From: Nemertoderma westbladi
Taxonomy: Eukaryota > Xenacoelomorpha > Nemertodermatida > Nemertodermatidae
Direction: 5' to 3'
Length of the DNA: 64,000 nt
NCBI GenBank assembly: GCA_032718475.1
Contig: JAUCBJ010007512.1
Coordinates: 54,736-118,735, forward strand
Positions 1 through 11,860 of this stretch are shown piece by piece. The position numbers and the translations under genes were made by a program. The notes beneath the pieces are model-generated. The model was not told the origin of the DNA. It ran no database searches and was given only the letters and a program-made list of their open reading frames with translations. Every line of letters begins with the position of its first letter. Within the stretch, counting starts at the first letter, position 1.

Positions 1-1054
1 GTGCATACAACCAGAACGGTGAAAATTCCACTCAAAAATGATTAATTATTATTTCATTATTGTAATTATTGTGTCAGAATTATTCTAATTATTAATCAAT
101 ATCAAATGTACTGTATAGGGCCTATCGAAATTTGCATTACCTCATGCCAATATAATAATATTCATATCATCAAGAAGATAGGTATTTATTTAATAATTTT
201 TGCAACTTAATTACAGCTGATTGTAGCCTGATGCGCTCACGTTATATGCAGTCGGTGCTCTCGATAGTGCTGTAGATGTTTCCTACCATCCTACCTAGAG
301 ATTTCCGGGGGGTAAACGCGAGGGGGTTTTTTCCGGCCAATTACACTTACTGTATTATATTATTCTACTGATTTTCTATTCCACTGTATTTTTCTAATAT
401 TCTCTTTTTTTGTTCAGAATATTGAACGTGGTTTTGTACAATGCCGATTGTTGACTGGCAGTTTTATCCAGTTTCGAATCTTCTAAAAAAAATTATATTT
501 CGATTTGAAAATTCATTACTTAATAATTTACTACACTACACTATGTGTAGTTATTTATAATCAAAATTTTTTTTCCCTTTTTATTATTTATTTATTATTT
601 TAATTATAAATATTTATTATTACTATTTTGTGCTACATTTATAATTATGCACACACACCCTCTTTTTTCATTTTTTGCTTTGAGTTCATAGGTAGATTGT
701 TATCTTCTTTTTCTTGCAACCATTATTAATCTGTAATTAGTGTAACCATACTATATCTACTGTATTTGTGTTTATATCTTTGTTGTCATACTATAGGCCT
801 ACGACCCTTTATCTTCACTCGTCTTGTTGTTCTTAGTGAATGTTTACATTCTGTTTGTTCTCATAATTCCACTTCCTTTATACTGTAGACCTACTGTAAT
901 TATTTATTTATTTTTTAGGTCTTAGTTTTCTCACTACATACATATGAAATTGCTTTTTCAATTGCCTTTATTAGACGCATATACTGTACTGTATATTGTT
1001 TAGAATTGTATAGTTTATATGTACAATTCTGTATAGAATTGTAGAAATATATAG
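1..1054. other. A/T-rich spacer, no gene seen
   Basis: No reading frame with recognisable protein similarity and no RNA gene was found. The stretch is dominated by A/T tracts with a few AGGCCTA-type words. Confidence 0.6.
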
Positions 1055-1345
1055 TTTAGCAGCTTGCCTAGTGGTAACATTCCTGGGCTTTCAATTAGGA
1101 AACATTGGTTTGATCCCTAGAGGGGGTAGCAGCACTGTTTGTGCATATTGCTTTCATTGCTGTAGTCTAGCCCAACCCAGGCTTTCATCCTTCAATGGTC
1201 GATAAATGGGAACCAAGAGTCTACTTGGGAAATAGAATATAATTGTTTACTGTGGAAGATCACCAATGTTGGTGAACAGGCATTTATTTAGGATACAGAT
1301 TTGGAAGGTTTACTGTGGAAGATCACCCATGGTGGTGAACAGGCA
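1055..1345 (+). mobile_element. tRNA-derived SINE, copy 1
   Basis: An RNA polymerase III type head is visible: an A-box-like TTGCCTAGTGG at 1064-1074 and a B-box-like GGTTTGATCCC at 1107-1117, spaced as in a tRNA. A block with GGTAGCAGCACTGTTTG follows, which recurs after the B-box of the copy near 55.39 kb. The tail holds two copies of a roughly 60-bp unit (TTTACTGTGGAAGATCACC ... GTGAACAGGCAT), the same unit that forms a minisatellite at 55.5-56.06 kb. That the tail unit belongs to the SINE is inferred from its presence in both places. Confidence 0.6.
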
Positions 1346-1462
1346 TATTGACAAGCCTAAAAGATTCCCATTCATTGTTTAGAATTGCCACTGTTTCCAA
1401 CTTGTTGTTAATCATTATCTGTTGTATTGTGGGGCGAAATGATAAAAACGTAAAAAAAAAAA

Positions 1463-1607
1463 ATGGGCAACAACGAGCAAAAATGAGCAATAACGAGCAA
1501 CAATGAGCATCAACGAGCAATAATAAGTACAACAACGAGAAACAACGATAAATAATAAAGTACAACAACGAGCAAAAACGGCAATAATAAAGTACAACAA
1601 CGAACTA
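1463..1607 (-). repeat. 10-bp minisatellite, left inverted arm
   Basis: Tandem copies of a degenerate 10-mer of the form GAGCAACAAC or GAGCAATAAC. It is the reverse complement of the TTGTTGCTCR array at 2515-3285, so the two arrays form inverted arms around a 0.9-kb centre. Leu/Cys-rich frames through it are artefacts of the repeat. Confidence 0.8.
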
Positions 1608-2514
1608 CAGTATTTTACTTAAAAAATTATATTTTACTGTATTATATTATTTCAGAGCTATTTTTCAACAATTCTAGAAAATGGAGAACACATATTTAAC
1701 AACTCCAGGAATTGTAAACCAATTTTATAAATTGTATAGTGCTCGACAGAACACAGAGAAACAGTCAAACATTCAAAAATAGTGGTGAAACGGTAAAGTA
1801 CTTTTATAAGGGTGTTACACGAGTCTCTTTGAGGTTTACCGTGCCACTGTTATTGTGAAAACATACCACAGGGCATTGCAAAATACACAATAATGCAAAA
1901 TTACAACAATTCTAGAACAGTCAAAAAAATTAAATTGTTTTGTTATACCTAGAATAAAACTCATGTGTGAGCCAGGAGGGCGTCCTAAACCATGCAGCCG
2001 GAATTCACTAGATAAACTTGGAAATTTAATCAATTTTCATTTTTATTTCTGTCTTCCAAAGCATATTAACAATTTATTACTGTTTAGATATTCTAGAACA
2101 TTACAGTAGCTAGTTACGAAATCTAGAATTTGAAATATTTTAACTAATTAATTTGTACAAATAATAGGACAACCTAATATCTAAAGTTTTGTTAGCTAAT
2201 TGATTGTGGGATGGTATGCTTTCTTAACTATCTATTATATCTGATAATATATTCTGGAATGTTTAGCTAATTGGAAATATGAAACCTAAATTTGAATTCA
2301 ATAGTTTTGTTTTATCTAGAATAAACCACACATGTGAGCTATCTACAGTATATTTATTATTGTATTTAATATTTTACTTGTCAAACTATTACTATTTCAA
2401 TTTTAGGGTGGCATTTAAATATAATGCAAATGAATTATTATTATTTTCATACACATAACAATACCAAAAATGTAGCAAAATTGGCACGGTAAAGCACAAG
2501 AGAGCTTCGTTGTT
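1608..2514. mobile_element. Centre of an inverted-arm element with inner inverted ends
   Basis: A/T-rich, no convincing ORF. Imperfect inverted repeats occur near its edges: TTTACCGTGCCA at about 1836-1847 and TGGCACGGTAAA at about 2483-2494. Within it a roughly 40-bp segment (CTAGAATAAA...CATGTGAGC) is present twice, near 1935-1975 and 2300-2340. Together with the flanking inverted minisatellites this looks like a fold-back element. No target duplication was found, so the class is inferred. Confidence 0.4.
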
Positions 2515-3285
2515 GCTCATTGTTACTCGTTGTTGCTCATTGTTGATCGTTGTTGCTCATTTTTGCTTGTTGTTGCACATTGTTGCTCATTGTTGCACGT
2601 TGTTGTACTTTATTGTTGCTCATTGTTGATCATTGTTGCTCGATGTTGCTCATTATTGCTCATTGTTGCTCTTTGTTGGTCATTGTTGCTCATTGTTACG
2701 CGTTGTTGTACTTTATTATTGCTAGTTGTTGCTCATTGTTGCTCATTGTTGATCATTGTTGCTCGATGTTGCTTATTGTTGCTCGTTGTTCCTCATTGTT
2801 GCTCGTTGTTGCACATTGTAGCTCGTTGTTGCTCATTGTTGTACTTTATTAATGCTCGTTGTTGCTCATTGCTGTTCGTTGTTGCTCATTGTTGCTCGTT
2901 GTTGGTCATTGTTGCTCATTGTTACGCGTTGTTATACTTTATTATTGCTCGTTGTTGCTAATTGTTGATCATTGTTGCTCGATGGTGCTTATTGTTGCTC
3001 GTTGTTCCTCATTGTTGCCCGTTGTTGCACATTGTAGCTCGTTGTTGCTCATTGTTGCTCGTTGTTGCTCATTATTGCTCATTGTTGCTCGTTGTTGCTC
3101 ATTTGTTGGTCATTGCTGCTCATTGTTGCTCGTTGTTGCTCATTGTTGCTCGTTGTTGCTCATTGTTAGTCATTGTTGCTCGTTGTTGCTCATTGTTGCT
3201 CGTTGTTGCTCATTGTTCCTCGTTGTTGCTCATTATTGCTCGTTGTTGCTCATTGTTGGTCATCGTTACTCGTTGTGCATTTTAG
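2515..3285 (+). repeat. 10-bp minisatellite (TTGTTGCTCR)n
   Basis: About 75 tandem copies of TTGTTGCTCA/TTGTTGCTCG with scattered variants such as TTATTGCTC, TTGTTGGTC and TTGTTACGC. Because 10 is not a multiple of 3, all three frames cycle through the same Leu/Cys/Ile/Val-rich peptide and stay open. These frames are not genes. Confidence 0.92.
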
Positions 3286-3820
3286 CACCTACCAGGGAAT
3301 GTAATGCATTGAAAACCGGCGCCATAACAAATCACTATAGCAAAGCATAGAACAGTGACGGGCGGTGCCCCTCTGCCGCGCAGGTGATAAAAATTGCAAA
3401 TGTAGCCACTTATCCAACAAAAAAAAGTAAAAACCCTTAGTTCGATGATAATGAGTGCAAATCCAAGAAATATGAAGATCAACATCAACACTCACATACA
3501 GTAGAGTGGTGAGTGTTAACCCATCTCCCGAAAGCTTGAAGTATCATGCGGACGTCAAAAGATCCTAGAAAAATCTGATCACGAAATTTAAAATAAATCA
3601 TATCAAGAAAGATGTGAGATTGTACTATCGCACATGTACAACATTTACAATGGCGATGGGCCGTCATACTTGCGTGACCTCATCAACTGTGTGCACAGAC
3701 ATTTCGGTTTCTGTAATACAGTAATAAATAGACAAAACTGCATGCAGTTCTGGTGTCTGGCGTAACGGCGTACATGCAGACAGGCGCACTGCTGTACTGG
3801 CGTAGGCCTACTACAATAAA
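3286..3820 (+). promoter_or_regulatory. Upstream region of the kinesin exon
   Basis: Unique, less A/T-biased sequence between the minisatellite and the kinesin start codon, so it should contain the promoter and 5' leader. No clear TATA box or initiator was recognised. The assignment rests on position only. Confidence 0.35.
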
Positions 3821-4276
3821 ATGGGGAAAGATAAGGATTCGGATAACGTGAAGGTGGTTGTGAGATGTCGTCCTTTACAGGAATCGGAGGTAATTCAAAA
3901 GTACCGAAACATTGTCGATGTTGACGAGGTTCGAGGTCAAATAACCGTAAGAACTTCAGACAAACGGCACGGCGAACCCCCTAAAAACTTCACGTTCGAC
4001 CACGTATTTGGTCAGACGAGCAAACAGGTAGACATCTACAACACGACGGCGCGTCGCATTGTGGACAGCGTTCTGGAGGGTTACAACGGGACAATATTCG
4101 CGTACGGGCAAACGGGAACTGGTAAAACCTTCACGATGGAAGGAGAACGAACTCAGCCGGAGTTGCGAGGAATCATCCCCAACTCTTTCGCACATATATT
4201 CGGTCACATCCACAAGGCGAAGGACACGGCGCGGTACCTGGTCCGGGTATCCTACCTCGAGATCTATAACGAGGAG
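3821..4276 (+). CDS. KIF3A: Kinesin-2 motor subunit, KIF3A type, first coding exon
   Basis: This exon encodes the N-terminal 152 residues of a kinesin motor domain. The first strand ([11 protein letters not shown]) follows a short polar N-terminus. The ATP-binding P-loop GQTGTGKT lies at residues 96-103, and the segment ends YLEIYNEE. The combination [22 protein letters not shown] and [17 protein letters not shown] matches the KIF3A branch of heterotrimeric kinesin-2 better than KIF3B. Kinesin-2 is the plus-end-directed motor that drives anterograde intraflagellar transport in cilia. The frame meets GAGGAG|GTAAGC, a strong donor after codon 152 in phase 0; the in-frame TGA soon after is intronic. 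The ATG at 3821 is the first in frame and fits the family's short leader. The remaining motor, coiled-coil and tail exons were not recognised downstream. Family is clear; the subunit call is from recalled motifs. Confidence 0.9.
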
Positions 4277-4403
4277 GTAAGCTGAAGTGGAACTAGTCCC
4301 TTATTACGTCTAGCAGCCTAGTGTACTACTGCAACTGTGTACCGGTACTACTACTGCCACTACTGACTACTGCACCAGGTGAACCTGGGAATGTCACGAT
4401 TGG

Positions 4404-5395
4404 GGTACGTACTAAAAGGTAGAACGATCTATAACGGGCTATAACGATCTATAACGGGCTATAATTTTCTATAAACAAGCTATAACCACCTATAACGAGC
4501 TATAATACTGTAATATGAAAATTTACAATAAAAAAAACATATTTTAGCATGGATTTATTCTCCTAGTCAGTAATTTAATTAAGAAATTTGGTTTTTTTAG
4601 TCCATACCATACTGCTTTTCATCTTTTTGGTATCATGAAATCAGTCATTACTTCATTAGTCAGCATATATATTCATTAGTCAGGTACCCCCCCCCCCCCC
4701 CCCCCCCCCCATAGTGCTGTAGTATTCTTTGGGATAGTACAGTAGTAGTACCTAATTCATAGTCTAGTCCACTGTCCCATGGTTTATTCGCGCATCAACG
4801 TAAGGCTGATAACTGGTTTGCTTGTCGTTCTCCTCCGATCCGGGTTTCTCCCGTCTCTCCCGACTGCGTCACCGCACTATAAGAACATCTCGAATATAAC
4901 CAACAAATGTTGAAATTTTACCGGTGGAGACTGGGAGATGTGACGCCGTGGTTCCGGCTCCGGGATGCCGGGAAAATCTGCAATAAGATATGATATATTC
5001 TGTTATTGTTACTGTGAGAGTATTGGCCTGACACGGAACGACGGGAGCGGTAAGCAGTAGGCCTAAGTAGTAGTGTAGTACGTCGATATGCTGATATAGG
5101 CGTTGTGTTGTAGTCGATATAGAATAAGTGAGCAATATAGGCCAATAAAAAAACGAACCAGTACTAACTGCAGTAGGCCTATCAATTAGGCATAGGCCTA
5201 CCCTAATTTTTAACCTGCGGTATTTTTCACACCGCCGTGCGAATCCAAAAGTTAAACACACCCTATGGGCGTTTTTTAATGTAAATTTTCATATTATAGC
5301 TCGTTATAGGTGGTTATAGCTTGTTTATAGGAATTTATAGCCCGTTATAGATCGTTATAGCCCGTTATAGATCGTTCTACCTTTTAGTACGTACC
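4404..5395. mobile_element. MULE-like non-autonomous DNA transposon with long TIRs
   Basis: The element starts GGTACGTACT and ends AGTACGTACC. The roughly 120-bp ends are near-perfect inverted repeats (4404-4525 and 5275-5395) made largely of short repeats of the type CTATAACGGG / CTATAACGATC. The 9-bp sequence CACGATTGG occurs directly before (4395-4403) and directly after (5396-5404), as a target-site duplication. Long TIRs plus a 9-bp duplication are typical of Mutator-like elements. The 750-bp interior has no transposase-like frame, so this would be a non-autonomous copy. It sits just downstream of the kinesin exon, presumably in its first intron. Confidence 0.75.
4687..4710 (+). repeat. 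Poly(C) tract, 24 bases
   Basis: An uninterrupted run of 24 C inside the MULE-like element. Length in the assembly may be unreliable. Confidence 0.95.
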
Positions 5396-5693
5396 CACGA
5401 TTGGGGACATAGGATTAGATATTAAGGCAGGGCCTAGAGCAGAATGCGATTTTTGCTTTTTTTGCTTGCTTCACCTCACAGCCTCAATACGAATACAGCA
5501 AAAAGCTATCTTGCATTCTTGTAGTCCCTCAATTTCTTGTCTATCAGTCTGTTAGTCTACCGGTAGATGGTTTATATAGTGATACCTGTATACAATCCAG
5601 CCAATCACAGCCAATTCCATTCCAGCATAATAAATAGGCATATTCCGCTCTCATTGGCAGTACAGGATTAGCAATTACAAGTTGGCTGAATTT

Positions 5694-5883
5694 TTAGCCC
5701 GCGAGTGTTCTTAGCCCGCGGGTATTCTTAGCCCGCGAGGATTCTTAGCCCGCGAGTTAGTAAAGGAACAGGCTGACAGGTTAGTAAATGACAGAATGAG
5801 CATGTTTCAGAGGCGAATTGAGGTAACCAAAACAATAAACGTTATTGTTTTGTGGGCTAAGAATACTCGCGGGCTAAGAATTC
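5694..5883. mobile_element. Fold-back repeat with 17-bp tandem arms, copy 1
   Basis: The left arm contains four copies of a 17-bp unit beginning AGCCCGCGAG or AGCCCGCGGG. The right arm (about 5851-5882) contains two inverted copies (CTCGCGGGCTAAGAA). The centre includes AACCAAAACAATAAACG, a motif that recurs at 26.5-27.2 kb and 28.1 kb. Confidence 0.6.
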
Positions 5884-6468
5884 CTGAGACCCAATTACAG
5901 AATTAGGCCAACTATCTTTACACCTAACACTTTTCAGATTGCACTGACTTTACTTTCTTTGCGGAAGGGACCCCGATAAGCAGATAAGTACAAAAGAATT
6001 GAAGTTTTGTTGCATAATCCGACAAGTTGAAGGATGAGTGTTCAAGTGGGAATTCTAATTCCGTAATTCAGTTCATATGAATTGAATATACGTCAGTATA
6101 TTTTCTGAGTTAAACGTGTAATAGCCCGTTATAGATCGTTATAGCCCGTTATAGATCGTTCTACCTTTTAGTACGTACCCACAATTGGGGACATAGGATT
6201 AGATATTAAGGCAGGGCCTAGAGCAGAATGCGATTTAGCTCACTTTGCTTCACCTCAATACGAATACAGCAAAAAACTATCTTGCATTCTTGTAGTCCCT
6301 CAATTTCTTGTCTATCAGTCTGTTAGTCTACCGCTAGATGGTTTATATACCTGTATACAATAAAGCCAATCACAGCCAATTCCATTCCAGCATAATAAAT
6401 AGGCATACTCCGCTCTCATTGGCAGTACAGATGCCATTAGGATTAGCAATTACAGGTTGGCTGAATTT

Positions 6469-6657
6469 TTAGCCCGCGAGTGTTCTTAGCCCGCGGGTAT
6501 TCTTAGCCCGCGAGGATTCTTAGCCCGCGAGTTAGTAAAGGAACAGGCTGACAGGTTAGTAAATGACAGAATGAGCATGTTTCAGAGGCGAATTGAGGTA
6601 ACCAAAACAATAAACGTTATTGTTTTGTGGGCTAAGAATACTCGCGGGCTAAGAATT
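6469..6657. mobile_element. Fold-back repeat with 17-bp tandem arms, copy 2
   Basis: Same structure as the copy at 5694-5883, duplicated together with its surroundings. Confidence 0.6.
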
Positions 6658-6889
6658 CGTGAGACCCAATTACAGAATTAGGCCAACTATCTTTACACCT
6701 AACACTTTTCAGATTGCACTGACTTTACTTTCTTTGCGGAAGGGACCCCGATAAGCAGATAAGTACAAAAGAATTGAAGTTTTGTTGCATAATCCGAAGG
6801 ATGAGTGTTCAAGTGGGAATTCTAATTCCGTAATTCAGTTCATATGAATTGAATATACGTCAGTATATTTTCTGAGTTAAACGTGTAAT

Positions 6890-7254
6890 TGCATTAAATT
6901 ATAGTCTATTATGCTGCTATGTTTTATAGTAAATTAAAAAATTATACAGTTGCCGCGTAGTTAAAAATTTATAAAAAAATTAAAATTTTAGATTTAATTA
7001 ATTAAAGTACCCGTTGTCACGTTAGCTTAATAAACAATGAAAATAATTTATTAATTTACTCTGGAAACCACTCGATATAGGCCTAGTGCGGGTAGGTGCA
7101 TTCTTCTTACAATTTCACCCATCATAACAACCAGTTAGTTGCTATGGTAAGATAACACCATTCATAATACTTCGTAATTCATAATAATAATAATAATTCG
7201 AAAGTGCATGGGCCTACTCAATTTATAGGCAGACGAAGACAAACATTACACGTT
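6890..7254. other. A/T-rich spacer
   Basis: Poly-A/T and ATA-rich spacer without a recognisable gene; it contains an ATAATAATAATAATAATT tract near 7178-7197. Confidence 0.5.
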
Positions 7255-8800
7255 CGTGGGGCCTTCGCGCAGCACGAGGCCCAGTTATTAGATACAAATT
7301 AAAATTGAGCGACTGTATCACAAAATCAGGTTTTGAGAAATTTACCCACACCACCAATCAATCAAAGAAAGGGGGACAGTACGTGTTCACCCCCTTTAAT
7401 CCCCCCCCCCCCCCCCCCCAACCTTCCCAACCACCAATACATAACCGGGACATCTACCACCCACGGAAGGGTAGCACGAACTTATTTCCAATCGCACGTT
7501 AAATATGCAAAGCCAGGTGGTTTATAGGAATATAATAAACGCAGTACTCGTTTTCATTATAAGCCTCTTTGCGTTCGTCCTGTTTTGTATTTAAATATAT
7601 TTCTTAAACGCAGGCTGACGATATTTATAATAATAATAACTAGGGATGCGATCAATATGTGAAGCCAGGTGGTTTATATAATAATTTAGTCAACGAGGTA
7701 CTCGTCTTCATTATATGCCTCGTTGCGCTCGTCGCTTGTCCTGTTTTGTCATAAAATATTTTTCCTAAACGCAGACTGACGATCTTTATACAGTTATAAC
7801 TATGCGAAGTTTCGAAACTGTGCGATACATCTATGTGGAGATGTGTGATATGTGGAGATGTGTGATACAACGCCAACGCATCTTATGCCGATGTAGTAAT
7901 ATGGGTATTGAAATAATATTAAATCAATGTACACTCTTAAAGCTGCAGCGAAAAAATGTAGCTAATTTCCTAGGTTACATATAAAATAATAATATTATTT
8001 TTAAGAACATTAATTTTACTACTTTGCAAAAATTCAATTAAAAAATAACCAGACATATACATTGTGGAATAAACTATTTCAGATAAGCCTACACAACAGC
8101 CATGCCATGGATGGTATTTATGTTATTATATCTGTCATTTACCTGAGATAGCAATACAACACTTATAGTAGAGTCAATACAGGAAAGATGTTGGGATGTT
8201 GGAATGCTGCCTGGGCTGGAATAGCAATACTGGTTGCCTATTACAGTACAATTCCTCTCTGGTTAGTCTACAGCCACAACTCCAAGCTAGCTCCACACCA
8301 GCAGAGACATGACCAATAATCATTCCCAGCAACTAGCTGCTGCCTTACACACACATCCTTCCATCTTACCAGCATGTTAGCCAATAAATGAGCAGTATTT
8401 AATGAGAATCAATTTTTTATGACGTTTTAATTACTTTAGATCAATTAAAGACACAATTAATAAAGCAAATCACTTGAACTAATTAAAAACTATAATAGAA
8501 TGGGGTATGTGGATTACATCTGTATAATTTTTAATTATAATTATTTAAATCTTATACTGTAAAACAATTAATTTCCTTTAAAAGGCAGGTTGAAAATGGT
8601 GTTTTTACCGTAATAACTTAATTAACTAATTAACTGCTATTATCTTAGCTTCTCGAAGGCCACAAGGAAATTCTACTTGGAAAATTTCTAAACTTTTGCC
8701 AAACAACATGTGTACCAAGTTTGGATAGATTTCATCAAAGATTGGCCGAGTTATTAACGTTTAAAATTGAACACTGCAAAAAAAGCGACAGAACGACAGA
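7255..8800 (+). repeat. Dispersed repeat family A, copy 1
   Basis: Shares several blocks in the same order and orientation with 57090-57900: GGCCTTCGCGCAGCACG at the left, then AAATTGAGC...ATCACAAAATC, then TTTAGATCAATTAAA...AAATCACTTGAACTAATTAAA and a GGAATGGGGTAT-type block, and a right part with ACCAAGTTTGG and AACGACAGA. A roughly 120-bp segment (AAGCCAGGTGGTTTATA...CAGGCTGACGAT) is directly repeated at about 7510-7625 and 7660-7790. No long ORF is present. The class is unknown. Confidence 0.6.
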
Positions 8801-8859
8801 ACTAGTCCTATCTGTCCATCTGTCGGTCTTTTAGTCTGTCTGTCAAAATATAAAAAAAT

Positions 8860-9318
8860 ACACCAGACCTAACTAAAAATTTTGCTATGGGGTTTTTTTG
8901 GTCTGTGATTTCGATTCTGGTATCAGTTTCTAGGATTTACGGATTATTCGTCCTGTCTGTCCGCCTGTCTGTCTGTCTGTCATTTGGTCTGTCCGTTATT
9001 TAAATTTGACGGACACACCAAAAGACAGACAGAATTGACAGAGAGACATACTAGAATCCATCAATAGTGAATACTGACATTGGAAATGAAATCACAGACC
9101 AGAATAACCCCATAACAAAATTTTATTTAGTTGTTGTGTGCCTTTTAAAATTTTGACGGACAGACCAAAAGACAGACAGAATGGACGGACAGACATAGTA
9201 GAATCCGTCAATAGTAAAAACTGACATTGGAAATTGAGTCACAGACCAGAAAAACCCCATAAGAAAATTTTATTTGAGTGTTGTATGCTTTTTTACATTT
9301 TGACGGACAAACCAAAAG
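8860..9318. repeat. Inverted and direct repeats of a GACAGACAG-rich sequence
   Basis: The segment near 8868-8915 (CTATGGGG...TTGGTCTGTGATTTC) is the imperfect reverse complement of 9086-9140 (GAAATCACAGACCAGAATAA...). The latter is directly repeated at about 9220-9285. CTGTCTGTCTGTCTGTC tracts and TGACGGACAGACCAAAAG units fill the gaps. The last TGACGGACAAACCAAAAG is cut off at 9318, where mitochondrial-like sequence starts. Confidence 0.6.
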
Positions 9319-11060
9319 TTTGCATTTTTTTTTTTATAATAATGAGATATAAAAATTTATTTAAAATTTAAAATTCAAGACCGGTGAGGGATTGTTTTTA
9401 AAGAAATATTCCCTACTTAAATTTTTTTAATTTGAGTTAAAATTTTTAGATTTTGGGGGTTTGGTGCCCAAAAGAGAGAATTAGATAGAATAAGTGATTT
9501 TTTAAGTCACTTTAGTTGATTATTTCAGCCTTTCTTTAGATTTTTATATTAGTTTTTCAGTTTAGTCTCAACCCCCCCTCCGGTTGGTTGGGAGGGGAAT
9601 AGATAGAGAGGGAATATTTTTTAGTGTAACCCGAGTAGGTTTTAGGAGGAGGAGTAGTGTTTAATTATGGTCCTGCCCTAAAGATAGTGAGTTTAGTCAT
9701 TGCGCAATTTTAGATTGCTTTAGAGAAAAATTTCTTAAAGATTGAATTTTTCTTCCTCTCACATATTTTTTTTTTAAATTAAGTGTGAGGGGGCAAAACC
9801 TCATTAAGTTTGCATTTTTTTTTTTTTATAATAATGAGATATAAAAATTTTATTTAAAAATTTAAAAATTCAAGGACCGGTGAGGGATTGTTTTTTAAAG
9901 AAATATTCCCCTACTTAAAATTTTTTTTAATTTGAGTTAAAATTTTTAGATTTTGGGGGTTTGGTGCCCAAAAGAGAGAATTAGATAGAATAAGTGATTT
10001 TTTTAAGTCACTTTAGTTGATTATTTCAGCCTTTCTTTAGATTTTTTATATTAGTTTTTTCAGTTTAGTCTCAACCCCCCTCCGGTTGGGAGGGAGGGGA
10101 TAGATAGAGAGGGAATATTTTTTAGTGTAACCCGAGTAGGTTTAGGAGGAGTAGTGTTTAATTATGGTCCTGCCCTAAAGATAGTGAGTTTAGTCATTGC
10201 GCAATTTAGATTGCTTTAGACGAAAAATTTCTTAAAAGATTGAATTTTTCTTCCTCTCACATATTTTTTTTTAAATTAAGTGTGAGGGGCAAAACCTCAT
10301 TAAGTTGCATTTTTTTTTTTTATAATAATGAGATATAAAAAATTTATTTAAAATTTAAAATTCAAGACCGGTGAGGGATTGTTTTTAAAGAAATATTCCC
10401 TACTTAAATTTTTTTAATTTGAGTTAAAATTTTTAGATTTTGGGGGTTTGGTGCCCAAAAGAGAGAATTAGATAGAATAAGTGATTTTTTAAGTCACTTT
10501 AGTTGATTATTTCAGCCTTTCTTTAGATTTTTATATTAGTTTTTCAGTTTAGTCTCAACCCCCCTCCGGTTGGGAGGGAGGGGATAGATAGAGAGGGAAT
10601 ATTTTTAGTGTAACCCGAGTAGGTTTAGGAGGAGTAGTGTTTAATTATGGTCCTGCCCTAAAGATAGTGAGTTTAGTCATTGCGCAATTTAGATTGCTTT
10701 AGAGAAAATTTCTTAAAGATTGAATTTTCTTCCTCTCACATATTTTTTTTAAATTAAGTGTGAGGGGCAAACCTCATTAAGTTGCATTTTTTTTTTTATA
10801 ATAATGAGATATAAAAATTTATTTAAAATTTAAAATTCAAGACCGGTGAGGGATTGTTTTTAAAGAAATATTCCCTACTTAAATTTTTTTAATTTGAGTT
10901 AAAATTTTTAGATTTTGGGGGTTTGGTGCCCAAAAGAGAGAATTAGATAGAATAAGTGATTTTTTAAGTCACTTTAGTTGATTATTTCAGCCTTTCTTTA
11001 GATTTTTTATATTAGTTTTTTTCAGTTTAGTCCTCAAACCCCCCCTCCGGGTTGGGGAGG
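9319..11060 (+). repeat. Mitochondrial-type tandem repeat, about 3.6 units of 0.48-0.50 kb
   Basis: Units begin at about 9319, 9809, 10305 and 10782, each with (T)TTGCAT followed by a T run. The fourth copy stops after the CCTCCGG block and runs into 16S rRNA sequence. The copies are almost identical except for homopolymer lengths: the second copy has longer A, T, G and C runs nearly throughout. The sequence is T/A-rich with G-runs, like the rRNA and nad4 sequence that follows, so it is probably mitochondrial (5' rRNA, tRNA or control-region DNA). I cannot assign exact genes within the unit. Confidence 0.6.
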
Positions 11061-11860
11061 GGAGGGGGAAGTGGAGTGTTGTGGTTTTACCACACTTAAT
11101 GCTTAAAAAATTAGTAGTATTTATAAATAATTTTCTCATGGAGGGTTAAGTGAAATTTTTATATTTTTTAAGGCCATTTATATAGGGGATTAGGTTATTT
11201 TAGTTATAAAAAACAAACTCGACAATAAAAATACCAACTGTTTAATAAAAACATTGTCTATTGTTAAGGTGGCTTGGTAGATAAAACCTGCTCAATGAAA
11301 TTTAGTATTAAATGGCGGCTTTAGCGTGATAGTCCAAAGGTAGCATAATTAATTGTTTGTTTATTGCAAAATTGTATGAATGGTTTAATGTGTGTTTTGG
11401 TTTGTTTTTTATAACAATACAAAATTATTTATTTTGTGTATATTCAAAATAAAGATTAAAAAAAAACAAGACCCTAAAAATTTTTTAATTAAGGAGGAAT
11501 TGGGGCACTCTTGATTATTTTGTTTGGGAAACACCAATTTTTTAGTAAAAGATTGGGGATTTTTGAAGCTTTGCTTTTTTTATTGTGCCAGCTTTTTGCT
11601 GGTTAACTGAAAAAATTACTTTAGGGATAACAGAGCAATAATAATAATGAGTTCTTATTAAAATTATTTATTGTGACATCGATGTTGGCTAAAGAATACT
11701 TATAGCGTAGGGGCTATAAATATTAAACTGTTCTTTTAATAATATTTTACTTGAGCTGAGTTTAGAACGGCGTGAGCTAGTTCAGATTATATTTTTAATT
11801 TTTTATTAACAACTTTTGTACGAAAGGACTTTGTTATTTATCTTTTTATAGATATAAAAT
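11061..11860 (+). rRNA. rrnL: Mitochondrial large subunit (16S) rRNA-like sequence, nuclear copy
   Basis: The conserved 3' half of mitochondrial 16S rRNA is recognisable: GATAGTCCAAAGGTAGCATA near 11329, a GGGATAACAGAGCAATAAT peptidyl-transferase block near 11625, GTGACATCGATGTTGGCTAA near 11671, TTGAGCTGAGTTTAGAACGG near 11751 and GTACGAAAGGAC near 11817. The 5' boundary is unclear because the tandem repeat before it merges into this gene. It lies between nuclear repeats, so I read it as a NUMT (nuclear mitochondrial insert) or an assembly chimaera rather than an active gene. Confidence 0.88.

Larger units (their letters stand above)
5338..6889. repeat. Tandem duplication of a 784-bp segment
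   Basis: The segments 5338-6121 and 6122-6889 are near-identical direct copies in tandem. Each starts inside the right TIR of the MULE-like element (TAGCCCGTTATAG), crosses the element end and continues through unique flank to GTTAAACGTGTAAT. Differences are small indels and substitutions (for example CACGATTGG in copy 1 against CACAATTGG in copy 2). The duplication therefore happened after the transposon inserted and carried its right end along. Confidence 0.85.

Noticed and set aside
2530-3350. Leu/Cys-rich membrane-protein-like frames
   Set aside because: Translation of the (TTGTTGCTCR)n array; no unique protein sequence apart from the run-out.
4277-9318. Second kinesin exon
   Set aside because: I looked for the expected continuation after YLEIYNEE (RDLL-type motif) in all frames and did not see it.
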